Below, in pieces: positions 26,591-35,340 of a stretch of DNA of 64,000 nt; position 1 is the stretch's first letter; each line of letters starts with the position of its first letter. Source of the DNA: Nocardioides sp. (lineage in GTDB: Bacteria > Actinomycetota > Actinomycetes > Propionibacteriales > Nocardioidaceae); the NCBI RefSeq assembly GCF_004803405.1, contig NZ_SSXI01000144.1, positions 1 through 64,000 on the forward strand. The letters run 5' to 3'. The notes under the pieces are model-generated. The model did no database searches. It saw only the letters and a program-made list of their open reading frames with translations, and was not told where the DNA came from. A program made the position numbers and the translations under genes.

Positions 26591-27825
26591 GAATGAGTCA
26601 ACCCCGTGTACTCCTCGGCAGCTGTGCGGGCTTGCCGTCGAGCGGTCATCAGTAGACCGGCACCGACGACGACCGCAGAAAGCACCTCACTAGCCGCGAG
26701 CCCCATGGCGATTCCCGTCGGCGTCTCTTGCATCACCATGACGGCAACGCCGGTCACAGCGGACACAACTGTGGCCAGCACTACGAGGCCACTCCTTCCA
26801 GTAGGTATAGCAATATTCCGAATCAGTGCCGTCGAAATGTTAATACCAAGGAATGCCATTCCGAACCACCAACAGGTTCCGGGTGATGCCGTCACGTCTG
26901 ACCCGAACAGCCAAGCGGTGGCAGTCGGACCCACCAGCGTCAATAAGCCGAGGCCGATGAGGCCAAGAACGGTGTGCATGACGAGCGCTATCTGTGCACG
27001 AGAACGCCGGCGCTGGTCCATGGGGTCCAGAACCCATGCCTGCAACGCGTTCGCCAATGCGACAATCACGAGGGTCGCGTATCGATACAGTCGGTCAGCC
27101 GACGCAAGACCGGCTGCCCAAGCCTCGCTGAGTGCAGCAGAGGCCACGGGCACCGGCGCTGATGAATACACAGCTCCCGTGACGCTCGCCGTTGCGCCGT
27201 AGATGTCCTCTTTTCGCGCGACCACACGATCCCCGCGTTCGTAACGCGGCCACAGTTGCCCCATGATCGCACGGTGGAACGAAGTCACGCCCAAAGCAGT
27301 CGCTACGATCAGAAGCACAGGGTAGATCCACAGCTGGCCGGTGGCGACGATTGAGGCGGCGGAAAGAGCCACAGCGACCAGCCGGGGACCTGCCTCGTAC
27401 AGGACTATCCACGAAGGACGCCCCGCACCGGTCGCGAACCAGGTGAGGGAGAGACCTGACATCGCCATGGCCACGAACATCAGCAGCGCGTCAACGTCAT
27501 ATTCATCGACCACCATGGCGGTCAGGAGGCACCCGCAGGGAAGTACTACCAGCGCCGCTTTCACTCGCCTTTGAAGCGCGGCGGCATAAATGCGGTGCCG
27601 CGCCCGGCCTGTAGGCGAGGCAGCAACTCGCGCCTGACCGTGAATGGTCCAACCGGCCATGATCAGGACACCCGCGAATGACCCTAGAGCTTGACCAGTA
27701 AGGATAGCAATCCAACCCGCCGGGCCACCGATCCGAGCAATAATGGGCAGCAGGAGGAGCGGCGCAACCGCCGAAAGAAAGGGCAGTGCGCCGAAACCAA
27801 GCATGAGTCGAACAACCCTGTTCAT
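26587..27825 (-). CDS. Polysaccharide flippase (Wzx-like, MOP superfamily)
   Basis: This is a strongly hydrophobic protein of about 412 residues with roughly twelve helices (for example GALPFLSAVAPLLLLPIIARIG, LVAVALSAASIVATGQLWIYPVLLIVATALG). It has the even helix distribution and basic loops of MOP-family lipid-linked oligosaccharide flippases. I start at the ATG at 27825, which gives MNRVVRLMLGFGALPF. An in-frame ATG 39 bases upstream would overlap the previous gene. It sits in the cluster A operon and should move the undecaprenyl-linked repeat unit outward. Confidence 0.8.
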   Translation of the reverse strand: MNRVVRLMLGFGALPFLSAVAPLLLLPIIARIGGPAGWIAILTGQALGSFAGVLIMAGWTIHGQARVAASPTGRARHRIYAAALQRRVKAALVVLPCGCLLTAMVVDEYDVDALLMFVAMAMSGLSLTWFATGAGRPSWIVLYEAGPRLVAVALSAASIVATGQLWIYPVLLIVATALGVTSFHRAIMGQLWPRYERGDRVVARKEDIYGATASVTGAVYSSAPVPVASAALSEAWAAGLASADRLYRYATLVIVALANALQAWVLDPMDQRRRSRAQIALVMHTVLGLIGLGLLTLVGPTATAWLFGSDVTASPGTCWWFGMAFLGINISTALIRNIAIPTGRSGLVVLATVVSAVTGVAVMVMQETPTGIAMGLAASEVLSAVVVGAGLLMTARRQARTAAEEYTGLTHS

Positions 27826-27847
27826 TTCGTCAGTGTTAACCACCGGT

Positions 27848-28903
27848 CTAACCCATGCAGGCATTCACGAAGGCCGCCGCCGAACGGGACAATGACATGC
27901 CAGCCGCAACGACTTGCCCGTCAAGTGCGGTCTTGGAGAGGGCAACGGGGTCATCGAGGAGGCGATGGATTTCCCCAAGGATGCCCGCAGTGTCTCCGGG
28001 CTTTTGAAAATTAAAACCGTCCCCCGCGAAGTCCGGGACACCCCCGTTTAATGTCGACACGACGGCCGCTCCGCTAGCCATTGCCTCCGCGACGGGCAAT
28101 CCGAAACCCTCATGATCACTCGCGCACAGATAGATAGCCGAGTTCCGATACAACGTGGAGAGTTGCGAACGCGACGGGTCCCGGTAGTAACGAACGCCGC
28201 GCGGAAGAGACTTGGGCCTAGGGCAGGTGCCAAAGGCGGCCAGTCGAACATCTCGACGACTGCCCTCCAAATCTCGATAAACCTCCGCAACAACGTCGGT
28301 GCGCTTCCAGGGCTGATCAGACACAAGCGCTAAAACGGATGGTCTGCGCTCCGTCACGGGCGGTCCGGGCGGAAATTCTCGCCCGTCTACGCCATTGCGG
28401 ATCAGCGTTGCGCTCAATTTGAGGTCGACGGCGATTCGGAGCAGCCAACCCGAGACTACGACACGTTCCATGGGCAACGCCCAGGTTTCTTCGACGAAAT
28501 CCTTGGTCGCAGTCCAATCCTCGAAATGTTGAATGAGATACATGGCGCGGATACCTCGTGACGCGGCGCACCTAGACACGAAGTGGGCAGTTAGGACTGA
28601 TGTCGCTATCACAAGATCAGTGTCGTCGGGCACATACCGCGGCGCCTGACGGGGCCAGTTTTGAACCACTACTCGAGGATCGAGCTCGAACCAGTTCGGT
28701 CGCCAGTGCCGAGCCACGGCATAGGAACTCGTGCGGACGAGCCGGCGCACGCGCGTCACTGGGCCGCGATCTGGTCGCAGGTGGAGGACGGTGACCCGAG
28801 CTCCGACTGATACGAGGGCATTCGCGTATTGGTAGACGATCTTGTGCCCGCCACCCGGCCTTCGCGCAGGACCTGGCAACACAAAGGTCACATGCAAGCT
28901 CAT
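27848..28903 (-). CDS. Glycosyltransferase, GT4
   Basis: The 351-residue protein starts SLHVTFVLPGPARRPGGGHK, a GT-B N-terminus. The donor half includes LALVSDQPWKRTDVVAEVY, RYYRDPSRSQLSTLYRNSAI and the E-x7-E motif ASDHEGFGLPVAEAMASGAAVV. The ATG at 28903 overlaps the stop of the preceding GT4 gene (ATGA); a longer start lies inside that gene. The donor is unknown. Base composition is less GC-rich than the chromosome around it, as in its operon neighbours. Confidence 0.88.
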   Translation of the reverse strand: MSLHVTFVLPGPARRPGGGHKIVYQYANALVSVGARVTVLHLRPDRGPVTRVRRLVRTSSYAVARHWRPNWFELDPRVVVQNWPRQAPRYVPDDTDLVIATSVLTAHFVSRCAASRGIRAMYLIQHFEDWTATKDFVEETWALPMERVVVSGWLLRIAVDLKLSATLIRNGVDGREFPPGPPVTERRPSVLALVSDQPWKRTDVVAEVYRDLEGSRRDVRLAAFGTCPRPKSLPRGVRYYRDPSRSQLSTLYRNSAIYLCASDHEGFGLPVAEAMASGAAVVSTLNGGVPDFAGDGFNFQKPGDTAGILGEIHRLLDDPVALSKTALDGQVVAAGMSLSRSAAAFVNACMG

Positions 28904-29997
28904 GCGCCGCCAGCCGTCGCCGCAACCCACTCAAGTACCTCGCTGCGGAATCGCTCGATGCCGAATCGGGCAGCGTGCTCACGACAGCGAACATCGGAGA
29001 ACTCGCTGTCGAGCAGACGAAGCAACGCCCTCTCAACGGCGTCCACACTCGAGTCGTCAGCGAAGACGCCGGTCTGACCTTCGAGCACCGTGTCTCGAAG
29101 CCCGCCGAGGCCAGGGCCCACCACCGGGGTGCCCGCTGCCTGTGCCTCGACAGGGACAATGCCAAAGTCCTCGACCGCGGCAAAAATTAGCGCAACGGAA
29201 GATGCCACGGCGGCGCGGACCTCCTCGTCGTTGGCATCCACGATGAAGTCAGCCTTCGCGCCCACGTCGGACGCCAAACGTCGCAATCGCATCTCGTCGG
29301 GGCCGCGACCGACCACTTTGATCCGCAGATTTAGTCGCGCCGCTATTTTGATCGCGATGTCATGGCCCTTGTAGGGGATCAACCGCCCAAGTGTGACAAG
29401 CCCGTCGCGGGACTCGACCGGCGCCGCAGCAAAAAACGAGGTGTCCACTGGGGGATGAATAATCCGAGCCTGGCGGCCGTAAAAGCGCTGAATCCGGTCA
29501 GCGACGGCCGACGAGTTTGCCGCGAAACTGTCGACCCAGCGCACGGAGTTCCGATCCCAGCGGCGAAGCGCCACACGTATTGGCGCGGCAACCTTCCTCG
29601 CACCTCGGTTGTCGATCTCGGGATTCCACACGTAGCGCATTGGTGCGTGGACATAGCAGAGGTGACGGGCCGCCCGGGCCGGTCGGAAGCCCTTGGCACA
29701 TGCGTGGCTGGATGTAATGACTGTGTCATAGCGCTCGTTCGTTGCCATCACTCGCCAGGCCAGGGGCATCACCGGCAGGAGGAGGTCTCGGCGATCTCTC
29801 AACGTTCCGAGCCGGTCGAGAATGGTCGTGCGAATATCACGCGCATCAGTGTCGAGCTCGACTCCCGGCGTCATGGTCAAGGCATATAAGTCGGCTTCGG
29901 TGAAGACCCTTGCGAGTTCTTCGAAAACCTTTTCGCTTCCTGCCCGCGCAGACACCCATTCATGAGCGATCGCCATTCGACCGAAGGGCTCAACCAT
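28900..29997 (-). CDS. Glycosyltransferase, GT4 (WbaZ/mannosyltransferase-like)
   Basis: The product (about 365 aa) begins near MAIAHEWVSARAGSEKVFEE, the acceptor-domain motif of GT4 enzymes such as WbaZ mannosyltransferases. It continues with HLCYVHAPMRYVWNPE, IIHPPVDTSFF, VTLGRLIPYKGHDIAIKIA and VEDFGIVPVEAQAAGTPVVG (E-x7-E). GDP-mannose is a likely donor by analogy only. I use the ATG at 29997, which overlaps the kinase stop by eight bases; the ATG at 29976 is a shorter alternative. Confidence 0.87.
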   Translation of the reverse strand: MVEPFGRMAIAHEWVSARAGSEKVFEELARVFTEADLYALTMTPGVELDTDARDIRTTILDRLGTLRDRRDLLLPVMPLAWRVMATNERYDTVITSSHACAKGFRPARAARHLCYVHAPMRYVWNPEIDNRGARKVAAPIRVALRRWDRNSVRWVDSFAANSSAVADRIQRFYGRQARIIHPPVDTSFFAAAPVESRDGLVTLGRLIPYKGHDIAIKIAARLNLRIKVVGRGPDEMRLRRLASDVGAKADFIVDANDEEVRAAVASSVALIFAAVEDFGIVPVEAQAAGTPVVGPGLGGLRDTVLEGQTGVFADDSSVDAVERALLRLLDSEFSDVRCREHAARFGIERFRSEVLEWVAATAGGA

Positions 29998-31369
29998 GGT
30001 CTGCTGCTTCAGCGTTTTTGTTAGGGGCATACCCATACCCATATCCGTAACCGTAAGCGCTGCCCTTGCCTGGGACCTTATTTAGCACGATTCCAACCAC
30101 CCCGGCATCGACTTGCTCGAGTCGCTCGAGCGAATGGCGCACCTGCTCCCGCGTAACCGTGCCGTGGCTGACCACCAGTAACGCACCGTCGGCCCGGGCA
30201 GACAGCACGGCAGCGTCCGTGACCGGAAGCAACGGCGGAGCGTCGAGCAGTACGACGTCGTACTCGTCGCGAGCGATACGCAGGAGCTCTGCCATCGCAT
30301 GGGACTGGAGCAGTTCGGCCGGATTGGGCGGGACTGGACCGGCGGCGATGAAGGAGAGCCCGGAGTCATCATGGATCTGCACGGCCTCCTCGGCCTTCAC
30401 ACGGCCGACGAGAATGCTGGTGACGCCGATGGCGCTGTCGAGGCCAAGGCGGCCCGCCGCCTTAGGGCGACGCAGGTCGCATTCGATCAGCATCGTGCGG
30501 CAGCCGCCCTGGACAAGGCTCAGCGCCAGGTTGACGGCAGTTGATGTCTTGCCCTCCCCTGGTAGCGCCGAGGTGACGACAAAAACCTTGTGGTTTCGAT
30601 CGACGTCGACAAATTGCAGGTTCGTGCGCAACACACGGAAGGATTCCGCGCGCGGCGAGTGTGCGGGAATCTGGGTCAGCAGTGGCGTCTTCACCGCCGT
30701 GGGGTCGTTGATGATCGCGCCGAGCATCGGCAGGTCGGTGACGGCGGTAACGTCCTCCGATGACGTGATCCGGGTGTCAACCAGCTCCCTGACTACCGCT
30801 GCGCCAAAGCCCAATACGAGACCGGCCACAACTCCCAGGCCGATGTTGCGCACCGGCTGCGGCGAGACGGGATCCTCGGAGAACGAGGCGGCGTCGACGA
30901 TCGTCGCCTTGATCGGCGCCTCCGCCTGTCCACTGGGCGTCTCGAGTTCGCGAACCAGATCGCGAAGTTGCTCGGCGTAGGACTGCGCAATGCGCTGCGC
31001 ACGATGCGCATCGGGGTCGGTGGCGGTGATCTCGAGGTTCACTGTCTCGAGCACCGCCTGGGCGGAGACCTTCGCGGAGAGGTCACCAGGCTCGATTTCA
31101 AGACCGGTGTCCGCGATCACGCGGTCGGCAAGCTCTCGACTCGTGATCAGGTCAGCGTAGGACTTCACACGCTGTGCTGAGAACTGGCCGCCTTGGAAGA
31201 GCTGGGCGTCGTCGGTTTGCGACGTCGAGACGAACAGCCGCGCACTGGAGGCGTACTGGGGTGTCTGCAGCGCTGTGACGAGCGCGGCGAGACCTCCGCA
31301 GATGGCGGCGATCACGAGGATGGAGAGCCAGCGGCGCCGGAGGATCTTCAGGTAGTCACGAAGCTCCAT
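29990..31369 (-). CDS. Polysaccharide co-polymerase/BY-kinase (Wzc-like), cluster A
   Basis: The 459-residue protein joins a chain-length-control domain to a bacterial tyrosine kinase. A first helix (WLSILVIAAICGGLAALVTAL) and a second near residue 175 (IGLGVVAGLVLGFGAAVV) flank an extracytoplasmic Wzz-like region. The cytoplasmic kinase has Walker A TSALPGEGKTSTAV, Walker A' LIECDLRRPKAAG and Walker B VVLLDAPPLLPVTDAAVL. The tail ends in alternating tyrosines (Tyr439, 441, 443, 445, 447 in a YG repeat), the usual autophosphorylation cluster. It lies 24 bases after the DUF4012 gene in the same operon and should control export and length of polysaccharide A. Its cognate phosphatase is not adjacent. 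Confidence 0.93.
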   Translation of the reverse strand: MELRDYLKILRRRWLSILVIAAICGGLAALVTALQTPQYASSARLFVSTSQTDDAQLFQGGQFSAQRVKSYADLITSRELADRVIADTGLEIEPGDLSAKVSAQAVLETVNLEITATDPDAHRAQRIAQSYAEQLRDLVRELETPSGQAEAPIKATIVDAASFSEDPVSPQPVRNIGLGVVAGLVLGFGAAVVRELVDTRITSSEDVTAVTDLPMLGAIINDPTAVKTPLLTQIPAHSPRAESFRVLRTNLQFVDVDRNHKVFVVTSALPGEGKTSTAVNLALSLVQGGCRTMLIECDLRRPKAAGRLGLDSAIGVTSILVGRVKAEEAVQIHDDSGLSFIAAGPVPPNPAELLQSHAMAELLRIARDEYDVVLLDAPPLLPVTDAAVLSARADGALLVVSHGTVTREQVRHSLERLEQVDAGVVGIVLNKVPGKGSAYGYGYGYGYAPNKNAEAADHG

Positions 31370-31393
31370 GAGCCGCTCCCGAGTAGCACATCT

Positions 31394-33157
31394 CTAGTTC
31401 CCCTCAGCATGGCAGGCGCTGTTCAACGTCCGTGCGTTGTCAGTCTTTTGGATCGTGGGAGTGACTGCAACGGAGGTGTCGCCGGTCTGCCCCTCCCCGC
31501 TCCTCATGGTCCAGGCGAGGTCAACAGTCTGGCCGGGCTCGAGCCCGACGTAGGTCATGCCGACCGGGCGGCTGTCCTCGTCGACCCGGATCAGGTCCAT
31601 TGGGGCGCCGTTCCACTCGAGTTCTCCGAGGGCGCCTCCGGCAGGCCCGAAGATCCGCAGCGTCAGGAGCTGGGAGCCGGGCTCGACGCCGAACTGCCCA
31701 CCTCCCGTCACGTAGTCCGGCAAGTCAGCTGCGTTCTCCGGCGCGGTCGAGTGGAGACGCGCCTTGGCGGAAAAGGTCTGCACACCGTCAACACAGGAGG
31801 TGGCGTTGACGCCGACCTCGTAGCGCAGGAAGTAAGACATCTTGGCGCCCGTGGTGTCGTTAAGCGTGACGGCGATCTGAGGCTCCTCGACGGCCGGGTC
31901 GGCGACGAAATCACCGGCAATCGCTGTCCCACTCAGGTCCGACTGGAGCGCCGCATCGAAGGAGTGCACATATACCCGGCGTTCGTCCGTTGCCCGGGCC
32001 ATGGCGCGAACCAGACCGACTGAGTCGTCGACCCCGTTCGTAAACCCGTCAAAGGCGGCGGAGGCGACCTCCGCGAAGAACGCGTCCTGGGCTCGTGGGT
32101 CCTTCAGCCGCAGATATGACTTGTGCAGCAATTCGTCGACGACGTTGTCGCTGGTGAGCTCGAGGCCATCGACCGTGACGGGTCCGGTGGCGTCGAGGAG
32201 GTAGCCGATGGCGACGGCGTCGATCATCAGCACCCCGTCGACGGGATCCGTCGGAAACTCCTGCTTCCAGCGGGCCTTGATGAGCTCGGCGGCACGAGGG
32301 ACGTCCGGCGTCATGCCCGCGTTGACGAAATAGGTGCCGAGCACGTCGCCGTAGAGCTCGCGCTCGGCATCGTCGAGGGGCAGCACCGGCGCCGGCGCCT
32401 CACCCAACGAAGCGCCGGGCACGTGCCGCTTGATCGCGAGCCTGCCGCCGTCAGCCTCGATGTACGAGGCGGCGCCGGCGAGGCCGCCGGTCCCACGGAT
32501 CTCCGCGTTGTTCTGGAAGACGAGCACGTAGCGCCGCGGGCCCTCGTCCCCGATCATCGCCGGCAAGACGGCGGTGGCCACCTTGGCAGAGCCCATCGCG
32601 TCCGACGCCTTGCTGACCTGGTCCCGGAAGTCTGTGAACCGGGTGCTGAGCCGCCCGATGAAACTGGACGGGTCTTGGGCGTAGAGCTTCGCCTCGGCGT
32701 CCGAGAACGCCGCCTCGGCCTGTGCGACCGGCTCCGCGAGCTCGCGGGCGAGCGCGGTGTCGATCGAGCCACCGCGCGGCAGGAGATCGTCGAGCCGGTC
32801 GGCGACCTCGGCCAAGGGCTGGACGCCGTCATTAGCGAGGTCATCGATCACGACACTGGTGACCCGCACGCCCTCGGCGTCGTCGCCGAAGACCGGCAGC
32901 TTGGTCAGCATGCCCCACGTCACACCGGACGTCCGGTGTGTGGCGTCCCCGCTCGCCTCGCGAAGGCGGGGCAGCTCACGGTCGAGCGCATCGGTGTCGC
33001 CGTCGTCGAGCGCAGCCTGGATGACTTCCGCATGATGGACGGCGTCGGACAGGGCCTTATTGACCTGCGAGACCTGCCAGGCGACCCACACCCCGAGAAT
33101 CAGGACGAGCAGGGCGACGCCAGCCACCGAGATTCGGAAGGCGCGCGACTGGAGCAT
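31394..33157 (-). CDS. DUF4012 family membrane-anchored protein, cluster A
   Basis: This 587-residue protein has one N-terminal membrane helix (ISVAGVALLVLILGVWVAW) and a large exported region of the DUF4012 family. Landmarks are RYVLVFQNNAEIRGTGGLAGA, LPLDDAERELYGDVLGTYF, DVPRAAELIKARWKQEFP and VDGVLMIDAVAIGYLLDATG. A beta-rich end contains GAKMSYFLRYEVGV. The same landmarks recur in the second copy at 39.6-41.4 kb. DUF4012 proteins commonly sit beside Wzc and glycosyltransferase genes in Actinobacteria, but their activity is not established. It is the first gene of the cluster A operon. Confidence 0.88.
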   Translation of the reverse strand: MLQSRAFRISVAGVALLVLILGVWVAWQVSQVNKALSDAVHHAEVIQAALDDGDTDALDRELPRLREASGDATHRTSGVTWGMLTKLPVFGDDAEGVRVTSVVIDDLANDGVQPLAEVADRLDDLLPRGGSIDTALARELAEPVAQAEAAFSDAEAKLYAQDPSSFIGRLSTRFTDFRDQVSKASDAMGSAKVATAVLPAMIGDEGPRRYVLVFQNNAEIRGTGGLAGAASYIEADGGRLAIKRHVPGASLGEAPAPVLPLDDAERELYGDVLGTYFVNAGMTPDVPRAAELIKARWKQEFPTDPVDGVLMIDAVAIGYLLDATGPVTVDGLELTSDNVVDELLHKSYLRLKDPRAQDAFFAEVASAAFDGFTNGVDDSVGLVRAMARATDERRVYVHSFDAALQSDLSGTAIAGDFVADPAVEEPQIAVTLNDTTGAKMSYFLRYEVGVNATSCVDGVQTFSAKARLHSTAPENAADLPDYVTGGGQFGVEPGSQLLTLRIFGPAGGALGELEWNGAPMDLIRVDEDSRPVGMTYVGLEPGQTVDLAWTMRSGEGQTGDTSVAVTPTIQKTDNARTLNSACHAEGN

Positions 33158-33173
33158 GCGATACCCGCGTTCG

Positions 33174-33179
33174 AACGTA
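33174..33179 (-). promoter_or_regulatory. Possible -10 box of the cluster A operon
   Basis: TACGTT on the minus strand lies 16 bases before the DUF4012 ATG, with TTGGCA about 21 bases further upstream. Spacing is long for a -35 element, so the assignment is tentative. Confidence 0.3.
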
Positions 33180-33231
33180 GGGAGGTCTCCGGACGATCGT
33201 TGCCAATACCCTCGACTTTACGACAGCATGG

Positions 33232-33265
33232 CTGAGGGCCCAGAGGAGTGCCTCGGGGCCCTCAG
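33232..33265 (-). terminator. Hairpin terminator after the small secreted protein gene
   Basis: CTGAGGGCCC and GGGCCCTCAG pair outside GAGG/CCTC around an AGTG loop, one mismatch in all. It starts 37 bases past the stop of the secreted-protein gene and separates it from the cluster A operon. Confidence 0.75.
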
Positions 33266-33302
33266 GCATGCGCGTGAGGCCGGGACGGATCCGCGGCGAG
33301 GA

Positions 33303-33719
33303 TCAGCGGACGCGGACCCGGAAGGCCGCGGACTGCGAGGTCTTGTAGACCGAGGACTTGCCGTAGTACTTCACGATGCACCGCCAGTTGGCGCGGGCGT
33401 ACAGGCGCGGGCCGATAACCCCCTGCCTGTCCCCGTTGTAGCGCGTGAGGCGCCCATCGCGGCGGACGACATTGCCGTTGGGCGTAGTGCGCATGCAGAT
33501 CATCTTCGCGACGCCGGCGCGCACCTTGGCGTTGCCGGACTTCGGGAGGACACGGACGCGCGCGACGGCGTGGGCGGTCCGCGGCAGGTTCTTCGAGATG
33601 GCGACGACGGCGACGCTGGTGCCGACGGTGCCGGTGTACGGGCCGGCCTGGGCGGGTGCGGTCGACAGGCTGACGGACATCAGCGCAGCAGCGAGCACGC
33701 CGAGAACGAGCTTCTTCAT
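33303..33719 (-). CDS. Small secreted protein, hypothetical
   Basis: This 138-residue protein has a classical signal peptide: MKKLVLGVLAAALMSVSLS with a likely cleavage after APAQA. The mature part is small, basic and beta-rich (GTSVAVVAISKNLPRTAHAV, ARANWRCIVKYYGKSSVYKT). It has two Cys (in MICM and WRCI) that could form a disulfide. AGGGGA before the ATG at 33719 fixes the start; the longer frame upstream is unsupported. Hairpins flank it on both sides, so it is a single-gene unit. No family is recognised. Confidence 0.8.
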   Translation of the reverse strand: MKKLVLGVLAAALMSVSLSTAPAQAGPYTGTVGTSVAVVAISKNLPRTAHAVARVRVLPKSGNAKVRAGVAKMICMRTTPNGNVVRRDGRLTRYNGDRQGVIGPRLYARANWRCIVKYYGKSSVYKTSQSAAFRVRVR

Positions 33720-33870
33720 GGGTAAGTCCCCTTGGTTGTCACGAACGAGGGCGCTCAACAAGCGCCAAGGCCCCGAGATTCAACCCCCGGGACGAAGCGA
33801 CCTTCGCACAGGCGTCGGCGCTTCGTGGCCGAACTGAGGAACCAAGGGTCATGAGGCGCCGACTCCCGGC

Positions 33871-33896
33871 GGTGGGGTGACCTAGGTCACCCCACC
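33871..33896 (-). terminator. 26-bp perfect palindrome, terminator of the ygfZ operon
   Basis: GGTGGGGTGACC-TAGGTCACCCCACC is a perfect palindrome that can fold into an 11-bp stem with a four-base loop. It begins 17 bases beyond the ygfZ stop. No U-tract follows. Confidence 0.75.
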
Positions 33897-33913
33897 ACTG
33901 AGAATCAGCTGGC

Positions 33914-34876
33914 TCAGCGCCGAGGACGGAAGTGGAGGCCGACCTCCGGGTCGACCACGACCTCCTGCGCCGCGGGAAGGCCGTCCACCTCCAGCGGTGC
34001 GGCGACGTCGACGTTGCGCTTCAGCAGGGCCAGCGCGATCGGACCGAGCTCGTGGTGGCGCGCCGACGACCCGACGGCGCCGACCACCTTGCCCTCGGCG
34101 CCGAGCGTGACCGGCAGGCCCGGGGCGGGCAGCCGGTTCTCCGATCCGTCGAGATGCAGGAGAGTCAGGCGGCGTGGCGGACGACCGAGGTTGTGCACGC
34201 GAGCAACCGTCTCCTGGCCCCGGTAGCAGCCCTTGTCCATGTGCACCGCCGCCCACTCGTGGTCGCCGTCGAGCCAACCGACCTCGTTGGGGATGGTGCG
34301 CTCGTCGGTGTCGATGCCGAACCTGGGCTCGCCGCGGGCGATCCGAAGCGCCTCGAAGGCCCAGAGCCCGGCCGCGGGGCCGGCCGCCTGCGCGTAGGCC
34401 GCGAGCTGGTCGCGAGGAACGAGGTCGTACCTGCCGGACGGACGCCAGCACACGGCGAGCTCAGCGGTGACGTCGCTGATCTCCACCCGGCTCATGAACT
34501 TCATCCGCTCGAGGAAGCCGATCAGCGCCGTGGCGCGACCGGGCTCGGTGTGCCCCACGAACGCCTCGCCGTCGTCGACACCGGCGAAGGCGTGCTCGAT
34601 GTGTCCTTGGGGGCTGAGCACGAGGGCGGTGACCCACCGGCCCGGCTCGAGGCCCTCGAAGAACTGCGTGGTCAGCGAGTGCAGCCAGGTCAGCCGGTCC
34701 GGGCCGCTGATCCGGACGACCTCGCGATGCGAGAGGTCGACGAAGCCGTGCCCTTCGGCGAGTGCCCGCTGCTCGCCGTACAGGCTGCCGTAATGCGCCG
34801 CGACGCCGGCGTCGATGCCCTCGCCGGCGACGGCGCCGGGGAGCGTCAGGAGGGGGCTGCCAGCGGTCAGTGTCAT
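33914..34876 (-). CDS. ygfZ: Folate-binding Fe-S cluster assembly/repair protein YgfZ (GcvT-like)
   Basis: The 320-residue product is a GcvT-related protein with the YgfZ signature KGCYRGQETVARVHN near residue 220. Its N-terminal barrel contains VDLSHREVVRISGPDRLTWL and SLTTQFFEGLEPG. YgfZ/IBA57 proteins assist assembly or repair of certain iron-sulfur enzymes in a tetrahydrofolate-dependent way. Its ATG overlaps the tagD stop (ATGA). It is the last gene of a nitrobindin-Fur-TagD-YgfZ operon and is followed by a palindromic terminator. Confidence 0.92.
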   Translation of the reverse strand: MTLTAGSPLLTLPGAVAGEGIDAGVAAHYGSLYGEQRALAEGHGFVDLSHREVVRISGPDRLTWLHSLTTQFFEGLEPGRWVTALVLSPQGHIEHAFAGVDDGEAFVGHTEPGRATALIGFLERMKFMSRVEISDVTAELAVCWRPSGRYDLVPRDQLAAYAQAAGPAAGLWAFEALRIARGEPRFGIDTDERTIPNEVGWLDGDHEWAAVHMDKGCYRGQETVARVHNLGRPPRRLTLLHLDGSENRLPAPGLPVTLGAEGKVVGAVGSSARHHELGPIALALLKRNVDVAAPLEVDGLPAAQEVVVDPEVGLHFRPRR

Positions 34877-35340
34877 GTGAGGTCCCGGTAGTGCTCGAGG
34901 AGGCGGGTCAGGGTGCCGAGCGCCGTCTGCATCTCCTCGATGTGGGTCGGGTCCAGGGTACGGAGCATGTCCTTGATCTCCGTGCTCGAGACGCCCGAGG
35001 TACGAGGCAGGTAGCGCACCTCGCAAACGTCGGAGAGGTCGTCGAACTTCCCCTTCCAGTCGTCGCCCATCACGAAGACGTCCACGCCCTGCTCGATGAT
35101 GTCGGTCCGCTTCTGCTCCCAGGCCCGCTCGGGGATCACCAGGTCGACGCCCTTGATGGCGGCGACGATCGCGGCCCGATCCTCGTACGAGACGACCGAC
35201 CGCTTGCCCTTGCCGGCGTTGAACTCGTCCGTGGAGACGCCGACGACCAGCCGGTCGCCCATCGCGGTGAGACGCTCGATGAGGCGCAGGTGGCCGATGT
35301 GGAACAGGTCGAACGTGCCGTACGTCAGCACCGTGGTCAT
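34873..35340 (-). CDS. tagD: Glycerol-3-phosphate cytidylyltransferase-like protein
   Basis: The 155-residue protein has the nucleotidyltransferase motifs of the TagD/RfaE-C family: TYGTFDLFHIGHLRLIERL with HxGH at residues 13-16, WEQKRTDII, FVMGDDWKGKFDDL and the C-terminal TSGVSSTEIK. TagD makes CDP-glycerol for teichoic acids. No CDP-glycerol transferase is seen in this window, so a related substrate cannot be excluded. It is overlapped by fur upstream and ygfZ downstream (ATGA), so expression is tied to them. The ATG at 35340 gives the standard N-terminus. Confidence 0.88.
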   Translation of the reverse strand: MTTVLTYGTFDLFHIGHLRLIERLTAMGDRLVVGVSTDEFNAGKGKRSVVSYEDRAAIVAAIKGVDLVIPERAWEQKRTDIIEQGVDVFVMGDDWKGKFDDLSDVCEVRYLPRTSGVSSTEIKDMLRTLDPTHIEEMQTALGTLTRLLEHYRDLT

